Below the pieces are notes generated by a model that searched no databases, had not been told where the DNA came from, and was given only the letters and a program-made list of their open reading frames with translations. A DNA stretch of 57,545 nt, from assembly GCA_902786265.1 (NCBI GenBank), contig CADACE010000034.1:1-57545 (forward strand), given 5' to 3'. Source of the DNA: an uncultured Chloroflexota bacterium (GTDB lineage: Bacteria; Chloroflexota; Anaerolineae; Anaerolineales; Anaerolineaceae). Of this stretch, positions 34,703-44,845 are shown piece by piece. Position 1 is the stretch's first letter, and every line of letters starts with the position of its first letter. The translations under genes were made by a program, and so were the position numbers.

Positions 34703-35692
34703 TCAATCACTGATTTGTTCCAGCCTGTATTGGCGGCTGCCAAGACCGATCTCTTCACCATGTTCCAGCGTGTGCAGACCGTTGCGGCTTTCGATGCGCC
34801 GGACCAGGGAAGCACTGTCGGGAGAGGCGTAGACCAGGTCGATGCAGGCCTGATCCAGGGCAAGCGGGTCTGTTGAGGCAAGGATCCCGATATCGTGCAT
34901 ATCCGGTTCAGCGGGATTCCCGTCGCAGTCGCAGTCCACACTCAGCCGGTTCATCACGCTGATATAAACGATCCGATCGCCCATATAGTCATCCACACCC
35001 TTCGCGGCGTCTCCCATCGCTTCAAGGAAGGGATCCTGATCCCCGAAAATGCCGCCGCTGGTGCGTGTGCCGCCGGAGTGGATCCAGACCTTGCCCATGG
35101 AAGAGCCAAAACCGATCGAGATATTCTTGATCGCCCCGCCGAAACCGGCCATCGCGTGTCCCTTAAAGTGACTGAGAACCAGGAAGGCGTCATAATTGAC
35201 GAAATGTGTACCGACATAATCCACCTGAAGACGGGTACCGCCGTTCACAGGTATCTCCATGCTGCCCTCTTCATCCAGAATGTCCAGCTCAGCGATTTCC
35301 AGCAGACCGTTATCCTCCGCCTGCTGACGGTGCTTCGCGGTGCTCGCGCGGCTTCCGCCGTAAGCGGTGTTGCATTCTACGATCGTACCGTTCACCGCAT
35401 GGACCAGATCACCGATCAGGGCAGGGCGCAGGTAATTGCTGCGCGTACTTTCACCGGTGGACATTTTCACACCGACCTTTCCGGAAAGGGTCACACCCAA
35501 TGACTCATAAGCTTTCATCAGAGCTTCGGGGGTGATCTCATTGATGAAATAAACGGTCGAAGGCGCATCTGCGGACTGATACGGAAGTTGTGCGTAATCG
35601 ATCACATTTCCGCCGTTCGTGGTCAGCGTTTCTGCCGAAGCAGCACTTACCAGAATAAGACATAAAATAATAATTCCGATAACCTTTTTCAT
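34703..35692 (-). CDS. Exported DUF362 protein
   Basis: A 329-residue DUF362 protein with a signal peptide (MKKVIGIIILCLILVSAASA). The core matches the family: VGVKMSTGE, the HFKGHAMAGFGGAIKNISIGFGSS stretch, and ILASTDPLALDQACIDL. The ferredoxin 4Fe-4S module found in many DUF362 proteins is missing. DUF362 proteins may use an Fe-S or other cofactor; the reaction is unknown. The start at 35692 puts the signal peptide at the N-terminus. It is the last gene of the redox operon and lies outside the membrane, where it could receive electrons from the neighbouring exported flavodoxins (inference). Confidence 0.85.
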   Translation of the reverse strand: MKKVIGIIILCLILVSAASAETLTTNGGNVIDYAQLPYQSADAPSTVYFINEITPEALMKAYESLGVTLSGKVGVKMSTGESTRSNYLRPALIGDLVHAVNGTIVECNTAYGGSRASTAKHRQQAEDNGLLEIAELDILDEEGSMEIPVNGGTRLQVDYVGTHFVNYDAFLVLSHFKGHAMAGFGGAIKNISIGFGSSMGKVWIHSGGTRTSGGIFGDQDPFLEAMGDAAKGVDDYMGDRIVYISVMNRLSVDCDCDGNPAEPDMHDIGILASTDPLALDQACIDLVYASPDSASLVRRIESRNGLHTLEHGEEIGLGSRQYRLEQISD

Positions 35693-35715
35693 TGTCTTTC
35701 TCCTTTGTAAATATT

Positions 35716-35744
35716 CACATAAGGGCAGCTCTGACGCTGCCGCG
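35716..35744. repeat. Dispersed stem-loop repeat, copy 1
   Basis: A 29-base element between two operon genes, 27/29 identical to 54099-54127 and related to 55201-55224. It contains the stem-loop GGCAGC-GTCAGA-GCTGCC on the minus strand. Same orientation in all copies. Confidence 0.6.
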
Positions 35745-35792
35745 GCGCCAGGTCCTGACATGGATATTTCGCTGAACTGATTCCCGAAGAGA

Positions 35793-36521
35793 TCAGAAAC
35801 CCGATGTTTTGATCACCTGTCCGAGAATCAATCCGATAATAACGGCAGCCGATGCGAAGACAACAGGCAGCCATGGTTTCTGCTTTTTCGCTTTACTCAT
35901 GCAAAGGTCCGCGGCCTGTGTTCCGATGAACGTCCAGAAAATCAGCATCAGCAGATTTTCCGCGATCACCAGCACCTTTGCCTTTTCATAATCGAGAAAG
36001 GCGAAGGGATTTTTAAACAGCATGTAATCCAACAGATGATCCCGCCGGAAAATGAACAATCCGTATCCCGCGATGACAGCAAAAATGCCGCTGAGGATCA
36101 TCCGCTTTTTATCGGAGAGCTTCAGCTTTGATATCATTGCCGGGACGTGCAGCCCCAGATGAAGTCCCATCAGGACAAATGACCAATAGGATATGGCAAG
36201 ATGGAACTGCCGGGCAAAAGAGATGGGTGCCATGCCGTAAAGAAAGGGAACCGCGTATCCGCTCATCGCCATACCGCAGAAAGCCGTCAGCGCGATAGAT
36301 GCCAGAAGCAGCGTATTGTTCACCGTTGTGATGACGCGGTAGGCGTTGTATCTGCCCTTGAATAACGCACTGTACCATTTCCGGTTCAGGATGTGATGAG
36401 CAATCAACAGAACCGTCATCGCGATCCCGATCCACTCATGCAGCTTCTCCCCCGTGACCTGATATGCCATCAGGAATAGGAGCAGAACAGTCATGACAAT
36501 GTCAACGATTTTTTTCTTCAT
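35793..36521 (-). CDS. DUF4405 membrane protein, cytochrome b-like
   Basis: A 242-residue membrane protein with about five or six helices. Paired histidines in helices (KLHEWIG, AHHILN, RQFHLA, GLHLGLH) fit a haem b binding four-helix core as in DUF4405 and cytochrome b561-like proteins. GGGGAA precedes the ATG. Its neighbours are flavodoxins inside and outside the membrane, so it could move electrons across the membrane; there is no direct evidence of that. Confidence 0.82.
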   Translation of the reverse strand: MKKKIVDIVMTVLLLFLMAYQVTGEKLHEWIGIAMTVLLIAHHILNRKWYSALFKGRYNAYRVITTVNNTLLLASIALTAFCGMAMSGYAVPFLYGMAPISFARQFHLAISYWSFVLMGLHLGLHVPAMISKLKLSDKKRMILSGIFAVIAGYGLFIFRRDHLLDYMLFKNPFAFLDYEKAKVLVIAENLLMLIFWTFIGTQAADLCMSKAKKQKPWLPVVFASAAVIIGLILGQVIKTSGF

Positions 36522-36545
36522 AGCTGCGGTTCCCCTGAAAACGGA

Positions 36546-37022
36546 CTATTGATATTGTTCCGCCCAGGTTTTTAACTCCTGAGAGGAAACCGACGCGGCG
36601 AAACGCTTCCCGTTTTCGACCTTAGCACCCGCGGCAAGCTTTGCCATATTCGCAGGCGCTTCACCGAGTCCGCTGCCGCCTGAGGTCGCAAACGGGACGA
36701 CCGTTTTCCCGCTGTAATCATAGGCTTCCATAAAGGTATCGATGATGGACGGTTCCCGATACCACCAGATGGGGAAACCCACAAAAACCACATCATATTG
36801 AGCCATATCACCGACTTTGGAAGAAATTCCCGGTCGGGCATTCCGGTCTTTCATTTCGACCGAGCTGCGGCTGCGGCTGTCCTGCCAGTTCAGGTCGGCC
36901 TTGCTGTAAGGTCTTTCCGGCACGATCTCAAACAGATCCGCGCCGATTTCACCCGCCAGCTTTTCCGCGGCGGACTTTGTAATGCCGCTCGCGCTGAAAT
37001 ACGCGACTAATTTTTTACTCAT
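36546..37022 (-). CDS. Cytosolic flavodoxin
   Basis: A 158-residue flavodoxin of the short Flavodoxin_4-like group. The FMN phosphate loop is YFSASGITKSAAEKL (residues 6-20); the isoalloxazine loops contain VGFPIWWYREPS and the FATSGGSGLGE stretch. No signal peptide. The start at 37022 follows AAAGGAG. The SASGIT loop departs from the common TxTGxT. It probably carries electrons to or from reductases in the operon. Confidence 0.88.
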   Translation of the reverse strand: MSKKLVAYFSASGITKSAAEKLAGEIGADLFEIVPERPYSKADLNWQDSRSRSSVEMKDRNARPGISSKVGDMAQYDVVFVGFPIWWYREPSIIDTFMEAYDYSGKTVVPFATSGGSGLGEAPANMAKLAAGAKVENGKRFAASVSSQELKTWAEQYQ

Positions 37023-37036
37023 CAGTACTCCTTTAA

Positions 37037-37573
37037 TTAATTCAGGCTCAGCCCCAATCGGTAAGCCTGTTCCGGATATATGCTCCGCTTCGTCATGGAA
37101 GGGCTTCCGCATCCATAGCCCAGAACCATCCCCCGGTCCTCAAAATTTATGTAGCGGACCAGCGTCCGGTAATGGGCTTCCAGCGCATCAAAAGTCCAGT
37201 CATCCGCGTTCCATGCCACAGTCAGCAGTGCGGATTTCAGATGTCTGCGGTTCAGGCTGCTGTTGTAAGCACAGAACCTGTCGACCACCGCTTTCAGCTG
37301 CGCGCTCATTCCGTAGTAATACAGAGGCGTCGCGAATACGACCATGTCTGCCCGGAGAAGCTTTTGGCGGATCAATTCGACGTCATCCTTCTGGACACAG
37401 GGTCCTTCGTATCCGCACCTGACACATCCGAGGCAGGGATGCACATTCATATGGCAGACATCGATCCTTTCTACCTCATGTCCCTTTTCCTCGGCACCTT
37501 TGGTAAACTCATCCGTGAGGATCCCCGTTGAACCGGAGCGGTTCGGACTGCCGAATAAGATAACGATCTTCAT
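37037..37573 (-). CDS. NADPH-dependent FMN reductase/flavodoxin-like oxidoreductase
   Basis: A 178-residue protein with a flavodoxin-like fold: phosphate-binding loop GSPNRSGSTG, then an HPCLGCVRCGYEGPC cysteine-rich stretch, and ATPLYYYGMSAQLKAVVDR. This is the iron-sulphur-flavoprotein-like or NAD(P)H-dependent FMN reductase group; the four cysteines (C-x2-C-x5-C plus) recall the Fe-S binding variant. It may reduce the flavodoxins encoded next to it. Confidence 0.85.
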   Translation of the reverse strand: MKIVILFGSPNRSGSTGILTDEFTKGAEEKGHEVERIDVCHMNVHPCLGCVRCGYEGPCVQKDDVELIRQKLLRADMVVFATPLYYYGMSAQLKAVVDRFCAYNSSLNRRHLKSALLTVAWNADDWTFDALEAHYRTLVRYINFEDRGMVLGYGCGSPSMTKRSIYPEQAYRLGLSLN

Positions 37574-37597
37574 GATATCTGTTATGCCTATGCGCAA

Positions 37598-38194
37598 CTA
37601 CTGCAGGCTATTGATCCAGGACCGCAGGTCGTCTTCGGAGACATTGCCGCCGAAACGCCGGCCTTCAAGCCATTTGCCGCTTTCCGCGTTTTCCTCAAGG
37701 ATCTTTCTGCTCCTGCCGATACCGCTGCTGGCTGAAGTGCAGAAGGGGATCAGGGTAATATCCTCAAAATCATAAGTCTCCACGAAGGTATCCATGATGC
37801 GCGGCGCTTCACCCCACCAGATAGGATACCCGATGTAGATCGTGGAATACCCCTCAAGGTTCACCGGATCGCTGCCGATTTCCGTACGGAAGCTGCGGTC
37901 ATTCTGTTCCAGCGTGGTGCGGCTGTTCCGGTCGTTCCAGTTCAGGTCCGCATCTGAATAATCATCGGCGGCGAGTATCTCGTAAAGATCCGCGTCTGTT
38001 ATCGCCGCGATTTTTTCCGCCACGCCTTTCGTGGTCCCGGTCGCTGAAAAATAAACGACCAGTACATCTTTACCGCTCGGTTCCGGTGTACTTCCGGCCT
38101 GCTGCGCGTCCGGAGTAAACGCGAACGCTGTCATCGCTGTCAACAAAACAAATGCCAAAACAAACACAATCATTAGTCCATAATTCTTTTTCAT
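37598..38194 (-). CDS. Exported flavodoxin
   Basis: A 198-residue flavodoxin with a signal peptide or N-terminal anchor (YGLMIVFVLAFVLLTAMTAFAF). The mature part has FMN loop YFSATGTTKGVAEKI, GYPIWWGEAPR and FCTSASSGIGRS. Flavodoxins are normally cytosolic, so export is notable: FMN has to be supplied or the folded protein exported. It lies 24 bases upstream of the FMN-reductase-like gene. Confidence 0.87.
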   Translation of the reverse strand: MKKNYGLMIVFVLAFVLLTAMTAFAFTPDAQQAGSTPEPSGKDVLVVYFSATGTTKGVAEKIAAITDADLYEILAADDYSDADLNWNDRNSRTTLEQNDRSFRTEIGSDPVNLEGYSTIYIGYPIWWGEAPRIMDTFVETYDFEDITLIPFCTSASSGIGRSRKILEENAESGKWLEGRRFGGNVSEDDLRSWINSLQ

Positions 38195-38229
38195 AATTTA
38201 TCAATCCTTGCTTTTTCAAACCTATAATC

Positions 38230-38310
38230 CGGATCAGGATTCACCAATGCGTCGTGAATCTCTGACCACTGACCACTGTTCCCCGGCCCCTGGCCCCTGA
38301 CTCCTGGTCC
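38230..38310. repeat. Degenerate short-period repeat in an intergenic gap
   Basis: Between two operon genes is a run of degenerate units such as TGACCACTGACCACTG and CCCCTGGCCCCTGAC. Similar sequence, inverted, is at 56888-56958, and a weaker one at 39740-39785. It has no constant spacer and is not CRISPR-like. Confidence 0.5.
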
Positions 38311-39708
<1,398 letters not shown>

Positions 39709-39807
39709 ATTTATGATCCAAATCAGGATCCATCAATGAGGCATGAAAGTCAGAATTTCTGACACCTGACACCCGGATCCTGATTCCTTTTTCAAACTTC
39801 TTTTGCC

Positions 39808-40566
39808 TTATTTGAGTTTCAGATATGTGTCGTCGCCGACCGCTTCGAGCCATTCATTGCCGGTCTCTTCTCCGGGAACTTCGATCGCCAGATGGGAGAA
39901 CCAGGAATCCGGAGCCGCGCCATGCCAGTGCTTCACCTCCGGCGGAATATTGACGACCGATCCGGGTGTCATCAGTACGGCTTCTTTGCCCCATCCCTGA
40001 TAATATCCGCGTCCGCCGACACAGATGAGCATCTGACCGCCTCCGCTTTTCGCATGATGGATATGCCAATTGTTCCGGCATCCGGGTTCAAAGGTGACGT
40101 TGTAAATGGGAACCTGCTCCGCTGATACCGGTGCGAGATAGCTCTGCCCGACAAAGAATTTTGCATACGCGTCGTTCGGAGCACCGATGTGGAAAAAGAT
40201 CGTGTTCTGGTATTTGTCTTTCTCCGTTTCCGCGGGGATCTCCTCATTCCAGATCTCTTTCGCAAGGCGGAAAACAGCCCAGCCTTTCGGCCATCCGACA
40301 TACATCGTTGCGTGCGTGATGATGGCGGCAATTTCTTCCTTTGTAACGCCGTGTGCTTTCGCGTTCTGCAGATGATAGCCAAGCGAAGAATCCGTAATAC
40401 CGGAGGCCATCAGTGAAACGACGGTAATGATGCATTTCGTTTTGACATCGATCGCGTCTTCATTCCAGACTTCGCCGAACAAAACGTCATCATTCAGATG
40501 GGCGAACATCGGAGCGAATTCACCGAGCTGGTCTCTTCCTGCTGTTTGAACGATTTTCTTACTCAT
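39808..40566 (-). CDS. Carboxymuconolactone decarboxylase-like/cupin fusion
   Basis: A 252-residue two-domain protein. Residues 15-115 match the CMD/AhpD-like helical family (VWNEDAIDVKTKCIITVVSLMASG ... HLQNAKAHGVTKEEI), though the AhpD CxxC is absent. Residues 135-245 form a cupin with a metal site (NWHIHHAKSGGGQ and HWHG) and the RGYYQGWGKE stretch. The fusion is common in gut bacteria beside aldo/keto reductases and flavodoxins; activity unknown. ATGA overlap with the upstream aldo/keto reductase gene. Confidence 0.88.
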   Translation of the reverse strand: MSKKIVQTAGRDQLGEFAPMFAHLNDDVLFGEVWNEDAIDVKTKCIITVVSLMASGITDSSLGYHLQNAKAHGVTKEEIAAIITHATMYVGWPKGWAVFRLAKEIWNEEIPAETEKDKYQNTIFFHIGAPNDAYAKFFVGQSYLAPVSAEQVPIYNVTFEPGCRNNWHIHHAKSGGGQMLICVGGRGYYQGWGKEAVLMTPGSVVNIPPEVKHWHGAAPDSWFSHLAIEVPGEETGNEWLEAVGDDTYLKLK

Positions 40567-41621
40567 GATTTCTTATCTCCCTTTATTGATTGATCGCCTG
40601 TGGACCAGACGTGTTTTTCATTTGCGTTGATACGCTTATTCTGCGCCATCACCCCTGCCAGCGGATGCGGAACATACGGTTCTTCCAGATATGCGGTCTC
40701 CTCATCGGTAAGATCCAGATCAACCGCTTTGGCGGCGCCTTCGATATGATACAGTTTTGTCGCGCCAACCACCGGCGCAGTCACCTTCGTCAGCAGCCAG
40801 GCAAGCGAGACTTCTGTCATCGTCACGCCGCGTTTTTCCGCGATTTCCGCAACCCGGTCGATGATCACGGCATCCTGGGCTGCCGTTGCGTCATACTTGA
40901 ATCTGGCGTAACTGTCTTCAGCCGCCCGCTTCGTCTCTGCCTCTCCGGGTTTTCTGGACAGGCGTCCGCTTGCCAGGGCGCTGTAAGGGGTGAGCGCGAT
41001 GTTTTCTTCCTCGCAGTACGGCACCATTTCACGTTCTTCTTCACGGAAAATGAGGTTGTAATGTCCCTGAATGGAAACAAATTTCGCGAATCCTTCTTTT
41101 TCCGCCAAAGCGTTCGCCTTCGCGATCTGCCAGGCGAAGCAGTTGGAGATGCCGATATACCGGGCTTTGCCGGCATTGACAACGCGGTTCAGTCCGTCCA
41201 TAATATCGTAAAGCGGCGTATTCCAGTCCCACATGTGATAGATGTAAAGGTCCACATGATCCATGCCGAGATTTTTGAGGCTGGTATCGATCATGTTTTC
41301 AATATGCTGCTGTCCGCTGATCCCGGTTTCGATTTCAGCCTGTGTCCGGGGAAGGAACTTCGTCGCCACGACCACATCATCACGCTTCGAGAAATCCCGG
41401 AGCGCACGGCCAACATACTGTTCGCTTGTTCCGCTCTGATAAGCAATCGCGGTATCAAAGAAATTTACGCCGAGATCAAGCCCTTTTTTGATGATCTTCC
41501 GGGAGTGTTCTTCATCGATCGTCCAGCTGTGCTGTCCGCGTGAAGGATCCCCGAACCCCATGCATCCCATGCAGATGCGGGACACGTTCAAATCAGAATT
41601 TCCAAGTCTTGAATATTTCAT
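40563..41621 (-). CDS. Aldo/keto reductase
   Basis: A 352-residue NADPH-dependent aldo/keto reductase. Catalytic residues appear in order: Asp and Tyr in FFDTAIAYQSGTSEQYVG, Lys in VVATKF, His in DLYIYHMWD. C-terminal cofactor-binding WLLTKVTAPVVGATK is typical. No signal peptide. It follows the TetR gene by 11 bases. The substrate is likely an aldehyde or ketone, possibly a xenobiotic or quinone-like one. Confidence 0.92.
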   Translation of the reverse strand: MKYSRLGNSDLNVSRICMGCMGFGDPSRGQHSWTIDEEHSRKIIKKGLDLGVNFFDTAIAYQSGTSEQYVGRALRDFSKRDDVVVATKFLPRTQAEIETGISGQQHIENMIDTSLKNLGMDHVDLYIYHMWDWNTPLYDIMDGLNRVVNAGKARYIGISNCFAWQIAKANALAEKEGFAKFVSIQGHYNLIFREEEREMVPYCEEENIALTPYSALASGRLSRKPGEAETKRAAEDSYARFKYDATAAQDAVIIDRVAEIAEKRGVTMTEVSLAWLLTKVTAPVVGATKLYHIEGAAKAVDLDLTDEETAYLEEPYVPHPLAGVMAQNKRINANEKHVWSTGDQSIKGDKKS

Positions 41622-41632
41622 ATGTTCCTTTC

Positions 41633-42259
41633 TCAGTCAGCATTGAGCAGCCGTACCAGGCAGCTGAGGGTAATATCATAAATAGAATGATATACGAAAT
41701 CGACTTCAGCTTCTTTCATGGCATCCCGCTGCTTTTCTGTAACAGCCGTATAGGGATAAATACCGAACATAAACGGGAAGAAAATGTAAAGAAAGCTCCG
41801 GATCTCTCCGTCGTCCATTTCGGGACAGAACTTTTCGAGGATCTTCCGGATATTTTTCATTGATTTCCCGTATGCCTCTTTAAACGATGTGAGCAGTTCT
41901 CTGCGGCTGTTGGCTTCCATGTCGAAATTGTTCATGGAAAGCAGCTTGAGCAGCTGTTCACGGTTCTGCAGGGAACGCGCGATTTCCTCCGCGAGCTGTT
42001 TTCTTGTCAGGTTTTCATTGCGCGAAAGGATCAGTTCCAGGTCGGCATTCCAGCGGTCATATTCCCGTTCAAACAGCGCCAGGAAGATCTCTTCTTTGGT
42101 TTCAAAGTAGTTGTATATCGTCGGACGGGAGAAGGATGTGACTTTTCCGATTTCCTTGATGGTTATTTCTTTGAAACTCATGGTTTGATATAACCGTTCG
42201 CAGGCATTAATAATTTCTTCTCTTCGCTCCGCGATGAGTTCCGGTGTTCCTTTGATCAT
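41633..42259 (-). CDS. TetR family repressor heading the redox operon
   Basis: A 208-residue TetR-type regulator. The N-terminal helix-turn-helix is RREEIINACERLYQTMSFKEITIKEIGKVTSFSRPTIYNYFETKEEIF, and the rest is a ligand-binding helical domain. The start at 42259 has AAGGAGG immediately before it. Two palindromic operators bracket its promoter, so it should repress itself and the eight genes behind it. The inducer is unknown, perhaps an electrophile or aldehyde given the reductases. Confidence 0.9.
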   Translation of the reverse strand: MIKGTPELIAERREEIINACERLYQTMSFKEITIKEIGKVTSFSRPTIYNYFETKEEIFLALFEREYDRWNADLELILSRNENLTRKQLAEEIARSLQNREQLLKLLSMNNFDMEANSRRELLTSFKEAYGKSMKNIRKILEKFCPEMDDGEIRSFLYIFFPFMFGIYPYTAVTEKQRDAMKEAEVDFVYHSIYDITLSCLVRLLNAD

Positions 42260-42285
42260 ATGCCTCCTTATGGTTCCGTTTGTTG

Positions 42286-42335
42286 TTGACATGGTGTCAA
42301 TACTGACATTATACATCATGTTGACACCGTGTCAA
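42286..42335 (-). promoter_or_regulatory. Promoter of the redox operon with two TetR operators
   Basis: Minus-strand promoter with -35 TTGACA (42330-42335), 16 bases, and -10 TATAAT (42308-42313). A palindrome TTGACACGGTGTCAA (42321-42335, minus reading) covers the -35; a second, TTGACAN3TGTCAA (42286-42300), lies downstream of the -10. Their centres are 35 bases apart. This is a textbook layout for tight self-repression. Confidence 0.85.
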
Positions 42336-42427
42336 CAAAGCATTACGAATTTTATTACATCATTGCATTCATTTCTTTGGCGAAAAGAAGCTGGGGAAAC
42401 GCTGACAATTGCCCGGTTCATAAAAAA

Positions 42428-42457
42428 TGAGCCGAAGCAGTTCGCTTTCGGCTCATC
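42428..42457 (-). terminator. Terminator of the DUF4157 gene
   Basis: Perfect 10-bp stem (42428-42437 with 42448-42457), followed on the minus strand by T6. It lies 31 bases after the stop of the large DUF4157 gene. Confidence 0.85.
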
Positions 42458-42488
42458 ATCGATCCCGATAGTTAGAAGAGAATGCCTG

Positions 42489-44570
42489 TTATTTTCCCTT
42501 TCTCTTTCCTTTTTCCTCTGCCTCTCTCTGTTTTTTCATGCGCTTCAGCACGGTGTCGCTCGGCAAATATGTTTCCGGCTCCGTTACTTTCTTCCGGAAC
42601 AGCTTCATGAACCAGTTTGACTGGTTGTATTTGAATTTCTTCTGCTGCAGTTCCTTCTGACGCTTTTCGTATTCCTTCACTACCTCTTGACTGGTGCGTT
42701 TGGCATTCGTCCCGTGGGTATAGGTATCCGCGAAGGTCTCGGCGAAAAATTCATATACAGCAGATCTTCCGTAACCCGAAGAGATCTCACTGTCTCTGAG
42801 CGGGGCGCTTCCTTCAAGGTCAACCTGACCGCTGTAGTGCTTAAGCTTTTTATATTTTCCCTGGTGATAGCCATCGGAGCTGTAGTATTTGATTTTCTCT
42901 TTCTGCTTCGGCGTGAGAATATCCCGGTTCAGCAGGACCTCTTTGATGATGTCGTTCTCCGTCTCGGATTTTTGACTGGATTCCTCCCCTTCCTTCAGGG
43001 TTTCGTTGCGCATCGGCATATTAAACGCGAGGAGATGCCCGAGCTCATGGTTCCCGTTGTGGTCGAAGTCTCCGTTCCATTCATTATTTCTCGCGATTTT
43101 TTTTGCCTCATCAGCGCGTTCCTTTTCCCCCTCGGCACCGGAACGGTCATGAAAGGCATTGTAATAGACATCAGTCTTCTGCCTGCCGCCGGAGGTACGT
43201 TGTACACCCATATGGGTTTTGGCTTCACTGTCTGCGATCAACAGGTTCCCAATCTTATTCCGCAATTCCGGGTAATCCCAGACCTGACGGGACATGTGCT
43301 TGAGTTTATTTTTGAAGAGAACCAGATCCGGCTCGACTTCACCCTCATCCAATTCCGGTATCTCATATTCGATGGTGGCTTCATCGTTGCCGGTGAATCT
43401 TGCGAATATCTTATAGGCTTCCTGGAAGGTTTTGGCGTTATCGATCTCTTCCTGGATCGTCGCTACCTCCGGAATATTGCCGGGATTGAACTTGTCGGCT
43501 TCCGGATCCTCAACGTCGAGCTCGTAGGAGCGTTTATTTACCTGCCGCGTATCACCTTTCCGAGCAGCCCGGGGCTCCTCCTGGATCATCCCGGCCTGGG
43601 ATGCCAGTTCCCGTACCTGATACGGGCCCAGCCGGTCGGAAATACTTTTGATCAGGGCTTTGTACTGCCTGATGCGGACGTTGGTCTTGAACAGGCCAGC
43701 GCCCTTCCAGACGAGCTCCGTCAAAATGTCTCGCAGGGCATAGTCCTGATAGGCCGCGCGGACCAGGAAGAAAGATGCGGTTTTCGGCCGGAATTTGACG
43801 TGAAACCGCTTGCCGTCATCCTTTTTGTTAAGTTGGCTTGTCAGTTTCGAAGAGATCATTTCATCTAAATCAAAGCGTATGGCATTATAGATGTTCAGAC
43901 CGCGGCTTGTGGCGAAGGTACTTGCCAGTTTCGCCTCGAGAGCGGTGAGCTCACCGACATCACCCGGAAGCGGGTCGTCATCGTTGGTCAGCTCGAAATC
44001 CTTTGAAGTCGCCTTTACGAGTCCCGGATTTATTTTTTCCCTTTGCTTCTGCTTGGCCGTTTTCAATTGGACGGAACCCGCCGGCATCGATTGGGAAACA
44101 TTGCCGCGGACCGCGCCCTGCTGGACCGTGTGGACCAGTTCATGGGCTGCCAGTGACGGCGTGAAGCCGCTTTTGCCGAAATAGACATCCCGGCCCTGCG
44201 TCCAGGCCTGCGCACCCATCGCTTCACTCTGCCGGGCGCTGGAGGGTCCGCTGTGGAATCGTACGCCGGAGAAATCCGCCCCGAGCCGTCCGCCCATTTC
44301 TCGGCGGACCGAAGACGGCGTCCCCGATGTTACTCCTTCCGAAAGACGGTCAGCCTCCGCTTCAGCCTTCGGGAGCTCCATGATGCGTGAAACAACGCTG
44401 TTGGGTACCTCCGACAAATCTCCGGGGCCTCCTTCTGCTCCGGGGAGCGCCATCATGCGCGAAACGACGCTGTTGGGCAGTGTCTGTTTCTCCCCCGAAG
44501 TGTTCCGCTTTTCGTCATGTTGTTTGTTTTTTTCTTCTGTCGTGTTTTGTCTGGTATAGGTGTTTCCCAT
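42489..44570 (-). CDS. DUF4157 (eCIS-core) protein with a second zinc-protease motif
   Basis: A 693-residue protein with no signal peptide. N-terminus: a twice-repeated segment PNSVVSRMMALPGAE / PNSVVSRIMELPKAE, within the first 70 residues. About 88-150: DUF4157, with LGADFSGVRFHSGPSSARQSEAMGA and the HELVHTVQQG motif. The C-terminal third carries HELGHLLAF and, further on, EFFAETFADTYTH, a pattern like gluzincin metallopeptidases (HExxH plus a later Glu). DUF4157 is known as a frequent cargo or toxin-linked domain of extracellular contractile injection systems, but no sheath, tube or baseplate gene is in this window. The role as secreted toxin, cargo or housekeeping protease is open. Confidence 0.82.
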   Translation of the reverse strand: MGNTYTRQNTTEEKNKQHDEKRNTSGEKQTLPNSVVSRMMALPGAEGGPGDLSEVPNSVVSRIMELPKAEAEADRLSEGVTSGTPSSVRREMGGRLGADFSGVRFHSGPSSARQSEAMGAQAWTQGRDVYFGKSGFTPSLAAHELVHTVQQGAVRGNVSQSMPAGSVQLKTAKQKQREKINPGLVKATSKDFELTNDDDPLPGDVGELTALEAKLASTFATSRGLNIYNAIRFDLDEMISSKLTSQLNKKDDGKRFHVKFRPKTASFFLVRAAYQDYALRDILTELVWKGAGLFKTNVRIRQYKALIKSISDRLGPYQVRELASQAGMIQEEPRAARKGDTRQVNKRSYELDVEDPEADKFNPGNIPEVATIQEEIDNAKTFQEAYKIFARFTGNDEATIEYEIPELDEGEVEPDLVLFKNKLKHMSRQVWDYPELRNKIGNLLIADSEAKTHMGVQRTSGGRQKTDVYYNAFHDRSGAEGEKERADEAKKIARNNEWNGDFDHNGNHELGHLLAFNMPMRNETLKEGEESSQKSETENDIIKEVLLNRDILTPKQKEKIKYYSSDGYHQGKYKKLKHYSGQVDLEGSAPLRDSEISSGYGRSAVYEFFAETFADTYTHGTNAKRTSQEVVKEYEKRQKELQQKKFKYNQSNWFMKLFRKKVTEPETYLPSDTVLKRMKKQREAEEKGKRKGK

Positions 44571-44680
44571 AGATACCTGCCGATCACAATTGATGCAAAA
44601 TCAGTTATGAAAGAATTATATCATTTTTTACACATCCAACAGAGTTTTTTTCAAATCTGTCCCGCATTCGGTTCATAAAA

Positions 44681-44711
44681 CCGTATCGATCCTGCAAAAG
44701 GATCGATACGG
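44681..44711 (-). terminator. Terminator of the second flavodoxin operon
   Basis: Perfect 12-bp stem (44681-44692 with 44700-44711) and a 7-base loop, followed by TTTTAT on the minus strand. Nothing else was recognised in 44571-44845. Confidence 0.8.
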
Positions 44712-44845
44712 ATCATCAACTGTTATCGTAAATACGATCAATTATTGCTGCAGACATTTGAGATCACAGAGATCAATGAAATCATGGTCTGGTTTTTGGA
44801 TCGGATACGATTCTTTTGGGAAATTCAATTTTTTTTCATCTTTTG

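Noticed and set aside
38230..38310. CRISPR-like repeats
   Set aside because: Units are 4-12 bases, degenerate and without equal spacers; no cas genes in the window.
42687..43868. A 393-codon plus-strand frame
   Set aside because: Antisense shadow of the DUF4157 gene; no start signal and no family-like sequence.
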